Shown here one piece after another: positions 16,883 to 25,445 of a stretch of DNA of 64,000 nt (positions are counted from its first letter, which is position 1; every line of letters starts with the position of its first letter). Source of the DNA: Butyricimonas sp. Marseille-P3923 (lineage in GTDB: Bacteria > Bacteroidota > Bacteroidia > Bacteroidales > Marinifilaceae); NCBI RefSeq assembly GCF_900184685.1, contig NZ_FXXL01000004.1:124001-188000 (forward strand), given 5' to 3'. Under the pieces are notes generated by a model. That model did not search any database. It had not been told where the DNA came from and worked only from the letters and a program-made list of their open reading frames with translations. A program made the position numbers and the translations under genes.

Positions 16883-18171
16883 CTAGAATATTGTATTTTC
16901 TTGATGCGGCGGTTGTCAACTTCAAGGACTTTGAATTGATGTTCCTTGTAAGTGATTATTTCATTTTTTTGAGGTAATTCGCCTTTCAATTCAAGAATCA
17001 ATCCGGCGAGCGTGTCCGCATCGCCTTCCACTTCCCGGAACGTGTCTTCATCAATATCCGTGATTTTGTAGAAGTCGTTCAAGAGGGTCGAAGCCTCGAA
17101 CACGTAAGCCCCGTTTTTGTCCCGGGTATAGGCAATCTCTTGCTCGTCGTACTCGTCGTTGATATCGCCGACAATCTCTTCGATGATGTCTTCCATGGAA
17201 ACAATACCGGAAGTACCGCCGTATTCATCCACGACGATAGCCAGATGGACTTTCTTTACTTGGAATTCTTCCAGCAAATCGTTGATTTTTTTGGTTTCGG
17301 GCACGAAGTATGCCGGACGTATCAACGTCTGCCATTTGAACTCGTCGGTTTCATCCAAGTGTTGCAATAAATCTTTGACGTAGAGGATACCGATGATATT
17401 ATCCAGATTTTCCTCGTAAACAGGCATACGGGAGTAGCCGTGTTCCGATATGATTTCTTTCACTTGCCTGTATGTGGATTGCGAGTCGATGGCAATCACG
17501 TTGATGCGGGGACAGATGATATCTATCGCGTCAATATTGCCGAAACGGACAATTCCCTCGAGAATGTCCTTTTCCTCATTGATTGAAGTATCTTGTGTTA
17601 ACTCGAGAGCCTTGGAAAGCTGGTCGATAGAGATTCCGTCTTTTTTATCCATGCGTTTCCGGATAATAGAGGTCGAACCTATCAACAAGGTGGATAGGGG
17701 ACGGAACACGTGGGACAGGAATGTCAGCGGGCCTGCCATGAAAATGACCATGTTGAGGTGCGAACGGTTGGCGTATAGTTTCGGGATGATTTCCCCGACC
17801 AGCAAAATCACGAAGGTGACCACGATGACTTGAATGACGAAACCAAGTACCGGGTATGCCGAGAAGTCAAACAAGGAATTGACCAGATAGGTGGAAATCA
17901 CCACGATAGCTACGTTGACGAAATTGTTGGATATTAATATCGTCGCGAGCAGTCTGTCCGCTTTCTCGTGCAATTTGAGTGCTTTGTGGTAGCCCTTGTC
18001 TTCCAGATATTTTAATTGCGAGGGGGAGAGCGAAAAGAACGCCACTTCCGACCCGGAAACCAGCGCGGAGCACAATAATAAGAACAATAATAAGATGCAA
18101 AAAACTAAATCAATAAGGGTGAAGGCACCCGTGAAAACCTGTCCCGCGAGGGGAATATAATCTGCGTCCAA
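16876..18171 (-). CDS. gldE: GldE-like CNNM/CBS transporter-associated membrane protein
   Basis: The product is 431 aa. The layout is N-terminal membrane domain (DUF21/CNNM, about residues 15-195, with four hydrophobic segments), a CBS pair (about 215-330; CPRINVIAIDSQSTYRQVKEIISE, VDEYGGTSGIVSMEDIIEEIVGDI quoted in parts) and a C-terminal CorC_HlyC domain. CNNM proteins are linked to Mg2+ or other cation handling. A position directly downstream of ssb is characteristic of gldE in Bacteroidota; in gliding species GldE works with GldD, which is absent here, so a gliding role is unlikely. The start appears to be TTG at 18171, since no ATG lies between it and the upstream in-frame stop. The stop codon lies inside a repeat array. 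Confidence 0.82.
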   Translation of the reverse strand: MDADYIPLAGQVFTGAFTLIDLVFCILLLFLLLCSALVSGSEVAFFSLSPSQLKYLEDKGYHKALKLHEKADRLLATILISNNFVNVAIVVISTYLVNSLFDFSAYPVLGFVIQVIVVTFVILLVGEIIPKLYANRSHLNMVIFMAGPLTFLSHVFRPLSTLLIGSTSIIRKRMDKKDGISIDQLSKALELTQDTSINEEKDILEGIVRFGNIDAIDIICPRINVIAIDSQSTYRQVKEIISEHGYSRMPVYEENLDNIIGILYVKDLLQHLDETDEFKWQTLIRPAYFVPETKKINDLLEEFQVKKVHLAIVVDEYGGTSGIVSMEDIIEEIVGDINDEYDEQEIAYTRDKNGAYVFEASTLLNDFYKITDIDEDTFREVEGDADTLAGLILELKGELPQKNEIITYKEHQFKVLEVDNRRIKKIQYSSL

Positions 18172-18221
18172 AATTAGAATAATTGGTTAAACTTAAATCG
18201 CCGAAAGAATAGGCGTAAAAA

Positions 18222-18638
18222 CTAAAACGGTAGATCGTCACTATCGTCACTTCCCGCGCTCAAATCCGGTGCCGGTGGCATGGGGGTGTCTTGCGAACGG
18301 TCGTTGCCGTCTTGCTTGCGAGATAACATCTGGAAGTTGTCACCGTAGATTTCCGTCGTGTAACGCTTCACGCCGTTCTGGTCGTCCCATGAACGGGTTC
18401 TGATGCGTCCCTCGATGTATAGCATCATGCCTTTTTTCACGTATTGTTCCGCGGTTTGGGCAAGTCTACGCCAAAGAACGATATTGTGCCATTCGGTTTG
18501 CGTCACGCGTTCCCCGTTTTTGTTATTGTACACCTCCGATGTGGCAAGGCTGAAACGAGCCACGGCGACACCTCCGTCAAGGTATCTTACTTCGGGATCT
18601 CCCCCGACATTTCCGATTAGAATGACTTTGTTTACCAT
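18222..18638 (-). CDS. ssb: Single-stranded DNA-binding protein
   Basis: The product is 138 aa. The OB fold (about residues 1-105) shows VNKVILIGNVGGDPEVRYLD, ATSEVYNNKNGERVTQTEWH and the IEGRIRTRSWDDQNG strand. A short linker leads to the acidic tip DDSDDLPF, which recruits repair and replication partners such as RecO, PriA and RecQ. It is essential in replication, recombination and repair. It is upstream of gldE with a 50-bp gap and probably shares its promoter (18669-18698). Confidence 0.96.
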   Translation of the reverse strand: MVNKVILIGNVGGDPEVRYLDGGVAVARFSLATSEVYNNKNGERVTQTEWHNIVLWRRLAQTAEQYVKKGMMLYIEGRIRTRSWDDQNGVKRYTTEIYGDNFQMLSRKQDGNDRSQDTPMPPAPDLSAGSDDSDDLPF

Positions 18639-18668
18639 ATATCAATAAGTATGGGTTAAAATTCGTCA

Positions 18669-18698
18669 CAAATTACGGAATATTTTCGGAGAAACAAA
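18669..18698 (-). promoter_or_regulatory. Promoter of ssb-gldE
   Basis: On the minus strand TTTG (18698-18695) is followed after 19 nt by TAATTTG (18675-18669), one T short of the TAnnTTTG consensus. The leader to the ssb ATG would be about 25 nt. Confidence 0.55.
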
Positions 18699-18760
18699 AA
18701 TATATTTTGTAAATTATCTCTTGTGTCTTGCTTGCCCCTTTGTTAATGCTTGCATTACCG

Positions 18761-18816
18761 ATGCTCGCCACCATGGACGTAGCATCTTCGAAGCATGGAC
18801 GTAGCATGAACGTAAA
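18761..18816. repeat. 11-nt periodic array in the 330-bp gap upstream of ssb
   Basis: Units are ATGGACGTAGC, ATCTTCGAAGC, ATGGACGTAGC, ATGAACGTAAA (18773-18816), with a more diverged unit at 18761-18771. The rest of 18700-18918 shows no gene I can support. Confidence 0.6.
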
Positions 18817-18919
18817 TCACCGTTGATGGTGTGTTTATGATTTAATTCTACTGTGTTTATGGAGGTGGGGAAAGGCTAAGTGGGGGTAGGGAAACGGTTC
18901 GAGAAAGGAATATCGTAAT

Positions 18920-18953
18920 AAAAAGGTAAGGTTGATTTTTACCTTACCTTTTT
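18920..18953 (-). terminator. Intrinsic terminator after the DUF-type lipoprotein gene
   Basis: A perfect 13-bp inverted repeat (AAAAAGGTAAGGT / ACCTTACCTTTTT, 8-nt loop) lies 16 bp past the stop at 18969. T-runs lie on both sides, so it could work in both directions. Confidence 0.8.
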
Positions 18954-18968
18954 CAAATTCGGTTGTAT

Positions 18969-19682
18969 CTATTTTTCCAGATTCAACCCTATTTCCAGTT
19001 TCGTGGTTTTTTGCAAAACGGAGGGGATGCCTTGAAGCAATCCTTTGATCATTCCGCCCATGTTTCCCATCGTGGCGGGATCAACGTTATTGAGTCCGGC
19101 GAGAATGAGGGGGAATATTTTTTCAATGAAAGGTTTGTCGATAAATAATTTCGCCGTGTTGCCTTCCAGCTTGTAGTTTACCGGGATGCCGTTCTTTACC
19201 ATTTCAACGGCCTCGTTCAGCGTGGCGTTGTTTCTCAAGCTGTCTGCCGGCAAGGAAGCCAGAAGATTGTCAACATTCGGGAAAAAGAGGATTTGATCGT
19301 CTTTTACCTTGTATGTAACCATTCCCGGTTTGGATTTTTCCCATTGGGGTTCTGTTCCCTCTTGGTTTGGAACCGCATAGGTCACAACAACATTACCGTC
19401 TTTCTGGAACGTGATGTCTTTTAATTGTTGAGCCAGCTTGCTGCTTCCCATGGGAACGACCATCGTGGGGATGCCTGTAACTTTGAAGAAGCCCAGCACG
19501 GCATCGTTGGATGCTTCCCATGTCATGAATAGAGGTCCGGACACGAACTTCGGTTTCCCTCCCGGGACTTCTTCCGTTTTGATTTGACTAAGTTTCCATG
19601 TTCTGACAATCCCGTCGTTGCAGGAAGAGAATAAATGTAATGCACAAAGCATCATGAACACGCATACAATAGATTTTCTCAT
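18969..19682 (-). CDS. Lipocalin-like periplasmic lipoprotein of unknown function
   Basis: The product is 237 aa. The signal peptide ends in LFSSC with Cys21. The N-terminal half (GIVRTWKLSQIKTEE, ITFQKDGNVVVTYAV, GMVTYKVKDDQILFFPN) has the G-x-W start and alternating beta pattern of the small lipocalin-like families that Bacteroidota use as DUF lipoproteins. The C-terminal half is more helical, with IPVNYKLEGNTAKLFIDKPFIEKI and a Gly/Met-rich NMGGMIKGLLQG segment. I do not recognise a named function. It is a single-gene unit; a minus-strand -7 box TATATTTG lies at 19751-19744 and a strong terminator follows. Confidence 0.6.
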   Translation of the reverse strand: MRKSIVCVFMMLCALHLFSSCNDGIVRTWKLSQIKTEEVPGGKPKFVSGPLFMTWEASNDAVLGFFKVTGIPTMVVPMGSSKLAQQLKDITFQKDGNVVVTYAVPNQEGTEPQWEKSKPGMVTYKVKDDQILFFPNVDNLLASLPADSLRNNATLNEAVEMVKNGIPVNYKLEGNTAKLFIDKPFIEKIFPLILAGLNNVDPATMGNMGGMIKGLLQGIPSVLQKTTKLEIGLNLEK

Positions 19683-19945
19683 ACTTCTTTTAATTAAATT
19701 GTAAATTATACTATAAAAACGACGAGTTAGCTGTTATCGGGTACAAATATAGGAAAAAAGATGAGAAAATTGTTTTATTACGGGTACGATTATAGGGTTT
19801 ATCCTTTGCTTGAATAACATAGACATCAAAAAATATTGACAAAAATGGCGAAGTTTGTTTCATTGTTTGTGGAAAAGATATATATTTGCAGACTGAAATC
19901 TAGGATAAATGAAATATATTATTGAATATTAAATACTTAAAGAAA

Positions 19946-20230
19946 ATGACAAAGGCGGACATTGTGAATGAAATTTCCAGAACCACTGGTATTGAAAAAG
20001 TTGCAGTACAAACGACTGTTGAAGCTTTCATGGAAGCGATTAAAGGTTCTGTAATTGATGGAAAGAATGTGTATTTAAGAGGTTTTGGTAGCTTCGTCGT
20101 GAAGCAGAGAGCAGAGAAAACCGCTCGTAACATTTCCAAAAATGTAACAATCAAGATCCCGGCTCACAATATACCTTCGTTCAAGCCTTCGAAGAGTTTC
20201 GTGAATCAGGTTAAAGATCAAGTAAAATAA
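19946..20230 (+). CDS. HU family DNA-binding protein
   Basis: The product is 94 aa from the ATG at 19946; the frame is open 24 nt further, but the standard HU start MTKADIVNEI sits here. The dimer helices are followed by LRGFGSFVVKQRAEKTARNI and the DNA-binding arm NVTIKIPAHNIPSFKPSKSF, with the intercalating proline in KIPAH. It is a nucleoid protein that bends DNA. A -7 box TATATTTG (19881-19888) lies upstream, with a TTTG at 19854-19857 spaced slightly long (23 nt). It is followed by the short ribosomal-type protein and rng, a cluster conserved in Bacteroidota. Confidence 0.95.
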   Translation: MTKADIVNEISRTTGIEKVAVQTTVEAFMEAIKGSVIDGKNVYLRGFGSFVVKQRAEKTARNISKNVTIKIPAHNIPSFKPSKSFVNQVKDQVK

Positions 20231-20246
20231 AGAAAGGAGTGAAATT

Positions 20247-20336
20247 ATGCCAAGCGGAAAAAAGAGAAAAAGACATAAGATGGCCACTCACAAACGGAAG
20301 AAGAGACTTAGAAAGAATAGACATAAGAAGAAATAG
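20247..20336 (+). CDS. Short basic ribosomal-type protein (AURKAIP1/COX24 domain, bS22/mS38-like)
   Basis: The product is 29 aa, nearly all Lys, Arg and His: it begins MPSGKKRKRHKMATHKRKK and ends in NRHKKK. An AAAGGAG ribosome binding site lies 7 nt before the ATG, unusual for Bacteroidota, which rarely use strong Shine-Dalgarno sites. The sequence fits the AURKAIP1/COX24 domain found in mitochondrial mS38 and mycobacterial bS22, which lie at the decoding side of the small subunit. It lies between HU and RNase G, 16 bp after HU, and is followed by a hairpin. The family is known; ribosome binding in this organism is inferred. Confidence 0.85.
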   Translation: MPSGKKRKRHKMATHKRKKRLRKNRHKKK

Positions 20337-20360
20337 TCATCGTTTGTGAGTAGAAAATAT

Positions 20361-20390
20361 AAACCTAAGGGCTACAGTGCCTTTAGGTTT
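20361..20390 (+). terminator. Hairpin after the short ribosomal-type gene
   Basis: A 12-bp stem with one G-U pair (AAACCTAAGGGC / GCCTTTAGGTTT, loop TACAGT) is followed by ATTTTGATTA. It may partly terminate transcription ahead of rng, 30 bp downstream. Confidence 0.6.
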
Positions 20391-20419
20391 ATTTTGATTA
20401 ATAGATTAATTATCGGGTA

Positions 20420-21967
20420 GTGAATACTGAGTTAGTCATAGATGTAAAAGCGGAAGAAATTGTGATCGCTTTGTTAAAAGACAAGCGATTGGTAGAGTTG
20501 ACGACGGAGAAGACTAGCGTAAAGTTTGCAGTAGGGGATATCTACTACGGGAAAGTCAAGAAGATTATGCCCGGGTTGAATGCTGCTTTCGTTAATGTGG
20601 GCTACGAGAAAGACGCCTTTTTACATTACCTTGATCTCAGTCCCCAGTTTTATTCTTTAGACAGTTATATCAAACAGTGTATCGCTCGGAAAGGGATGCC
20701 TGTCGCTAAATTGAAGCTGGAGCCGGAAATCAACAAGAATGGGAAAATCGGGGAAGTGCTTTCCGTGGGACAATACGTTGCCGTGCAGGTGGCGAAAGAA
20801 CCTATATCTACGAAAGGACCGCGTTTGACGTCTGAGTTAAGTATCGCCGGTCGTCACCTTGTGTTGATGCCTTTTTCTGAAAAGGTATCGGTGTCACAAA
20901 AAATTAAGTCGGTCGAGGAACGGAAGCGTTTGAAGCGACTGATTGAAAGTATACGCCCCAAGAATTACGGGGTGATCGTCAGAACTGTCGCCGAGGGGAA
21001 GAATGCGGAGTTGTTTGACAGTGAATTAACAGAGCTTGTGGAGCGTTTTGAAATGGCTTTCAAGCATATTCGGGATATCGAACCTCCCAAATTGATACTG
21101 GGGGAGATAGACCGGACCAGTGTCATTCTCCGGGATATTTTGAATCCCTCGTTCGAGAATATATATGTCAATGATTTAGCCGTGAGTAAAGAAATTAAAC
21201 GCTATATCAGTACAATAGCCCCGGAGAAAGAAGATATCGTGAAATATATATCTACCGATGTGCCGATTTTCGACCATTTTGGGGTAGATAAACAGATCAA
21301 GTCTTCGCTGGGACGTACCGTTTCGTTCAAGAACGGTGCTTATCTTATTATCGAGCATACCGAGGCTTTCCACGTGATCGACGTGAACAGCGGGAACCGC
21401 GTGAAGCTGGGAGATGATCAGGAATCCAACGCGTTGGAAGTGAATTTGGCTGCTGCCGACGAGGTTGCCCGCCAATTGCAACTGCGTGACATGGGAGGGA
21501 TTATCGTGATCGACTTTATAGATATGCAGAGTGCGGAGAACCGCCAAAAATTGTTCGAGAAAATGCGCTCGGCGATGGAACTCGACCGTGCTAAACACAC
21601 CATACTTCCTTTAAGTAAATTCGGATTGATGCAGATCACCCGCCAGCGGGTGCGTCCGGAAATGACCGTGACGACGACGGAAACTTGCCCCGTTTGTCAC
21701 GGGAGCGGGAAAGCGGATGCCGCTATTCTGGTGATCGACAAGATTGAAGACCAACTGGAATACCTCGTGGAAGAGAAGAAAATTAAATATCTGGTGTTGA
21801 AGGTACATCCGTTTATCGAGGCGTATCTTAAAAAAGGTTTCTGGTCACTACGCAGGAAGTGGGCTTTTAAGCATCGTATACATTTGAAAGTGGTCGGGGT
21901 GCCTTCTTTTTATATTTACGAGTATAAGTTTTTTAATCGTTTTAATAGAGAAATAGAATCAGAATAG
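20420..21967 (+). CDS. rng: Ribonuclease E/G family endoribonuclease
   Basis: The product is 515 aa. The start is GTG at 20420 (residues NTELVIDV follow), matching the family N-terminus. An S1 RNA-binding domain (about residues 37-125; GDIYYGKVKKIMPGLNAAFV, YEKDAFLHYLDL) precedes the RNase-H-like catalytic domain with HVIDVNSGN and IVIDFIDM, holding the two metal-binding Asp residues. CPVCHGSGK (about 424-432) is the zinc-link that joins subunits. The RNase E C-terminal scaffold is missing, as in RNase G. It processes 5S/16S rRNA and decays mRNA. Confidence 0.93.
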   Translation: MNTELVIDVKAEEIVIALLKDKRLVELTTEKTSVKFAVGDIYYGKVKKIMPGLNAAFVNVGYEKDAFLHYLDLSPQFYSLDSYIKQCIARKGMPVAKLKLEPEINKNGKIGEVLSVGQYVAVQVAKEPISTKGPRLTSELSIAGRHLVLMPFSEKVSVSQKIKSVEERKRLKRLIESIRPKNYGVIVRTVAEGKNAELFDSELTELVERFEMAFKHIRDIEPPKLILGEIDRTSVILRDILNPSFENIYVNDLAVSKEIKRYISTIAPEKEDIVKYISTDVPIFDHFGVDKQIKSSLGRTVSFKNGAYLIIEHTEAFHVIDVNSGNRVKLGDDQESNALEVNLAAADEVARQLQLRDMGGIIVIDFIDMQSAENRQKLFEKMRSAMELDRAKHTILPLSKFGLMQITRQRVRPEMTVTTTETCPVCHGSGKADAAILVIDKIEDQLEYLVEEKKIKYLVLKVHPFIEAYLKKGFWSLRRKWAFKHRIHLKVVGVPSFYIYEYKFFNRFNREIESE

Positions 21968-22016
21968 GTAGTTTTACTTACAATTTTGTTTTCTCGTATT
22001 AAATCGATGTTAAAAT

Positions 22017-22058
22017 AGTACCATGGATTTGCGCTACTGCAAATTAATGGTACTTTTG
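22017..22058 (+). promoter_or_regulatory. dsbD promoter embedded in an inverted repeat
   Basis: TTTG (22028-22031), 19 nt, TACTTTTG (22051-22058) is an exact match to the Bacteroidota promoter. The same bases form an inverted repeat 22017-22054 with 16-bp arms and two mismatches (left arm AGTACCATGGATTTGC, loop GCTACT). The stem could end rng transcription, or be a binding site over the promoter. Confidence 0.7.
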
Positions 22059-22127
22059 TGTCCGCTGTGTGATAATGCATACGATTTCGAGAAGCATGCA
22101 ATTTGATGTTTTATTAAATAATTTTTT

Positions 22128-24149
22128 ATGAAAAAAAGACTATTGACGTTGATCTTTACGTTGTTCATGGGTGCCTTCTCGGCTTTTGCCCAGATCTCCG
22201 ACCCGACCAGTTGGACGTTCTCGCAGGAGAAAACCGGGGATAACGAGTACACTTTGACCTTTAAAGCAACAATCCAACCCGGGTGGACGGTTTATTCAAT
22301 CAATACCCCGGAAGGAGGACCGATGCCAACATCAATCTCGATCGAGGAAGTTGGTAAAGGTGTAGAATTGGTTGGGGCTCCGGTAGAGAGTGAACCGCAC
22401 AAAAAACACGATGATGTCTTTAAGGTAGATGTGCTGTATTTCGCGGACACGTATACCGTAAAGCAAAAGATCAAGGTTACCGATCCGGGAGTAACTGCCG
22501 TGACCGGTAGTGTTGAATTTCAGGCTTGCCAAGAGGGTGCTTGCGTGCCGGGTTCAAAAGATTTTACCATTAAGTTAGAGGACAAAGGTGGTGCTAAAGC
22601 TACTGTTGCTGAGGCTTCCGCGGAGAAGGATGCAGAGCAGGACGATAACCTGTGGATATTCTTCTGGGTAGCATTCGGTAGTGGTTTGCTTGCTGTCGTG
22701 ATGCCTTGCGTGTTCCCGATGATCCCGATGACGGTATCATTCTTTATGCACGGGGATGCCAATAAGGCTAAGGCAAAAGCTAAAGCTATATTCTTCGCTT
22801 TATCCATCGTCGGTATTTACACGGCGTTGGGATTGATTATCTCTTTCCTGTTAGGACCGGGATTTATCAACTGGTTGAGCACGAACTGGCTGCCTAATAT
22901 TTGCTTCTTTATCATATTCATGGTTTTTGCCGCTTCCTTCTTCGGGGCGTTCGAAATCGTGTTGCCGGCTTGGTTGGTGAACAAATCAGATAAACAAGCG
23001 GATAAGGGCGGATATGTAGGTGCTTTCTTCATGGCATTCACGCTGGTACTGGTATCATTCTCTTGTACCGCACCGATCGTGGGAACCGTGTTGGTTGAGG
23101 CCGCTCGCGGATCCGTGTTACGTCCGATTATCGGTATGTTAGGATTCTCTATCGCCGTGGCTTTGCCTTTCGGGTTCTTCTCGTTCTTCCCCTCGAAATT
23201 GAGCAATCTTCCGAAGTCCGGAGGTTGGTTGAACGCCGTGAAAGTGGTATTAGGATTTATAGAGATCGCTTTAGGTCTTAAATTCTTGATGGTAGCCGAC
23301 CAGACTTATCACTGGGGATTGTTAGACCGTGAGGTTTACATCGCTATCTGGGTAGCTGTATTCACTTTGCAGGCATTGTACTTGATGGGTAAAATCAAAT
23401 TCGCTCACGATAGTGAATTAACTCATATAGGTGTTCCTCGTTTGGTGATGATTATTATCACGATGTCATTCGTGATCTATTTGATACCGGGTATGTTCGG
23501 TGCGCCGTTAAAAGCTCTTGCCGGATACTTCCCGCCACAAGAAACGATAGACTTCGATATTAACCGTATCGTTCGCGATAACGCCAAGGAGATCATGAAA
23601 AGTGGTGTCCGGGTGGGGAATCAATCTTCCAACGGTGTTTCCGATGAGCCGGTGAAATATTCCGACTTCTTGCACTTGCCTCATGGATTGGATGGATATT
23701 TCGATTACAATCAGGCTCTGAAAGCCGCACAGGCGCAAGATAAGCCCTTGTTTATCGATTTCACGGGTCACGGTTGCGTGAATTGCCGAGAGATGGAGCA
23801 GAGTGTATGGTCTGATCCTCGCGTGATGGAGATGTTGAAAAACGACTATGTTGTTGTGGCTCTCTACGTGGACGATAAGACCAAATTACCGGCAGAGGAA
23901 GTATATGTTTCCGACTATGATGGTAAGAAGAAAAACACGCTTGGAAAGAAAAACACTGATTTCCAGATCAAAATGTTTGAATCCAACGCTCAACCGAACT
24001 ATATATTGCTGGATAGCCGTCATGGAAGTGACAAAGAGCTGAAACCACATGTATTGCAACCTGCCAGAGGTCATAATAAAGACCGGGATGCATTCGTGAA
24101 GTTTTTGCAAGACGGTTTGAAAGAGTATAAAGCTCGTGCCAACAAATAA
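22128..24149 (+). CDS. dsbD: DsbD-like thiol:disulfide interchange protein
   Basis: The product is 673 aa. A signal peptide (1-22) precedes an N-terminal periplasmic DsbD-alpha-type domain (about 25-155) with the pair CQEGAC. An eight-helix membrane domain (about 175-480) holds VVMPCVFPMIPM and VSFSCTAPIVG, the two conserved membrane cysteines. A C-terminal thioredoxin domain (about 525-665) holds GHGCVNCREM, the CxxC site. All three redox pairs are present, so it should move electrons from cytoplasmic thioredoxin to periplasmic proteins such as DsbC-like isomerases, cytochrome c maturation factors or peptide thiols. The CxxC is CVNC rather than the CVAC of E. coli. It is a single-gene unit with its own promoter and a terminator downstream. 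Confidence 0.93.
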   Translation: MKKRLLTLIFTLFMGAFSAFAQISDPTSWTFSQEKTGDNEYTLTFKATIQPGWTVYSINTPEGGPMPTSISIEEVGKGVELVGAPVESEPHKKHDDVFKVDVLYFADTYTVKQKIKVTDPGVTAVTGSVEFQACQEGACVPGSKDFTIKLEDKGGAKATVAEASAEKDAEQDDNLWIFFWVAFGSGLLAVVMPCVFPMIPMTVSFFMHGDANKAKAKAKAIFFALSIVGIYTALGLIISFLLGPGFINWLSTNWLPNICFFIIFMVFAASFFGAFEIVLPAWLVNKSDKQADKGGYVGAFFMAFTLVLVSFSCTAPIVGTVLVEAARGSVLRPIIGMLGFSIAVALPFGFFSFFPSKLSNLPKSGGWLNAVKVVLGFIEIALGLKFLMVADQTYHWGLLDREVYIAIWVAVFTLQALYLMGKIKFAHDSELTHIGVPRLVMIIITMSFVIYLIPGMFGAPLKALAGYFPPQETIDFDINRIVRDNAKEIMKSGVRVGNQSSNGVSDEPVKYSDFLHLPHGLDGYFDYNQALKAAQAQDKPLFIDFTGHGCVNCREMEQSVWSDPRVMEMLKNDYVVVALYVDDKTKLPAEEVYVSDYDGKKKNTLGKKNTDFQIKMFESNAQPNYILLDSRHGSDKELKPHVLQPARGHNKDRDAFVKFLQDGLKEYKARANK

Positions 24150-24171
24150 GATTTGATTAATAATAAGAGAG

Positions 24172-24202
24172 AAGAGGGGTTTCCATTGCGGAAGCCCCTC
24201 TT
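24172..24202. terminator. Bidirectional terminator between dsbD and MFS gene
   Basis: A 13-bp stem with one G-U pair (AAGAGGGGTTTCC / GGAAGCCCCTCTT, 5-nt loop) lies between the convergent genes. The T-run is short on the plus strand. Confidence 0.75.
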
Positions 24203-24209
24203 TGCTTGC

Positions 24210-25445
24210 TCAAATATTTCGAGTCTTTCCTTCGATAGTTAATCGTCCAACCGCAAACAGGGAGGGGATAAAGAAGGAGATAATACCGATGGCACAGATC
24301 ACGAGTCCGCCGATGGCGAAGGTGTTCGAGATGCCGATATTGTCGGCGATATATCCGGTTCCCATTAGCCCGATCATGGAGGGGAACATGCTGATGCTCA
24401 TGAATATGGAAAATACACGACCGAGGACGGCGGGATTGACCTTTGTTTGTACCACGGCCATGAATGAGGCGTAGTAAACGGAGCCTGATACGCCCTCTAT
24501 GGCTGTCAGTATCACGAACCACACGAATGCCGTGGGCGGTAAAAGCCCGGAGAACAGGAATGATATACCCAGCAGGATATACATTGAATTAATCAGCACT
24601 ATTTTATTGACCTTGTATTGACGGAGGCTTAACACGAGTCCGCCCGCAAGGGAACCGACGCTCCATATTGCCTCTACCAGACTCATCTGGTAAGCACTTC
24701 CGGAGAAATGATTGAGAGTCATCAACGGGAACAATACGCTGATAGGCATGATAAAAAGAGTTGCCAGTATGGAAAGCAGGAAAAGGAGTGTCATTCCTTT
24801 ATGGCTCGTGACTTCCCTTTGCGCCTCCTGTAAATCTTGCCATAGGTTCAATTTCGTTTTCGTTTCACCGGGTTTCGGGTTGGGAATGGTGACAAACAAT
24901 AACGAGGTACAAGCGAGTAACGCACCTGCCACGTCAAGCATAAGAACGTAAGTCATATCGAGCATCGTGATGGCTAATGCCCCTAAAGCGGGCCCTGCGA
25001 TGTTACAGACGGATTGTATGATCTGGTTGATTCCCGCGACGCGTAAAAGCTGGGATTCCGGTGCCAACAAGGGGATGGACGCTTGCATGGAGGGCATGTG
25101 GAAGGCCGATCCGACAGAACGTAATGCCAGTAACGTGTATATTGCCCATACCTCTGCCTGCCCGAAGTAAAACAGTACGGCAAGAATGAAGGTGCAGAAG
25201 GCAATAAAACTGTCCGATAGTATCATAATCCATTTCCGGCTCCAGCGATCGATGAGGATACCGGAGAATAGACCTAACACGGCTTGCGGGAGTAAGGCTG
25301 ATATCGTGGCAAATGCCAGTGTTTCAGCTGATTTGGTTTCGAATGTCAGCCATAATATGATAGCGAAATTAACAAGTGAACTGGTCAGAATGGAGAAAAA
25401 CTGTCCTGTCCATATAATAGCGAATACTTTTTTCCAATTATTCAT
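24210..25445 (-). CDS. MFS transporter (MFS_3 / EntS-like)
   Basis: The product is 411 aa with about 12 hydrophobic segments. The N-terminus (WTGQFFSILTSSLVNFAIIL, then SGILIDRWSRKWIMILSDSF with the loop 2-3 motif RWSRKW) and GPALGALAI in helix 5 are typical of the MFS_3 group, which includes the enterobactin exporter EntS and macrolide exporters. Substrate unknown; export of a small hydrophobic molecule or antibiotic is a reasonable guess. It is a lone gene convergent with dsbD. Its upstream region holds the 14-bp palindrome TTTAAACGTTTAAA (25463-25476), close enough to the ATG to act as an operator. Confidence 0.85.
   Translation of the reverse strand: MNNWKKVFAIIWTGQFFSILTSSLVNFAIILWLTFETKSAETLAFATISALLPQAVLGLFSGILIDRWSRKWIMILSDSFIAFCTFILAVLFYFGQAEVWAIYTLLALRSVGSAFHMPSMQASIPLLAPESQLLRVAGINQIIQSVCNIAGPALGALAITMLDMTYVLMLDVAGALLACTSLLFVTIPNPKPGETKTKLNLWQDLQEAQREVTSHKGMTLLFLLSILATLFIMPISVLFPLMTLNHFSGSAYQMSLVEAIWSVGSLAGGLVLSLRQYKVNKIVLINSMYILLGISFLFSGLLPPTAFVWFVILTAIEGVSGSVYYASFMAVVQTKVNPAVLGRVFSIFMSISMFPSMIGLMGTGYIADNIGISNTFAIGGLVICAIGIISFFIPSLFAVGRLTIEGKTRNI

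Noticed and set aside
16876-18171. Gliding-motility function for the GldE-like protein
   Set aside because: GldD and other Gld genes are not next to it; the protein is also found in non-gliding members.
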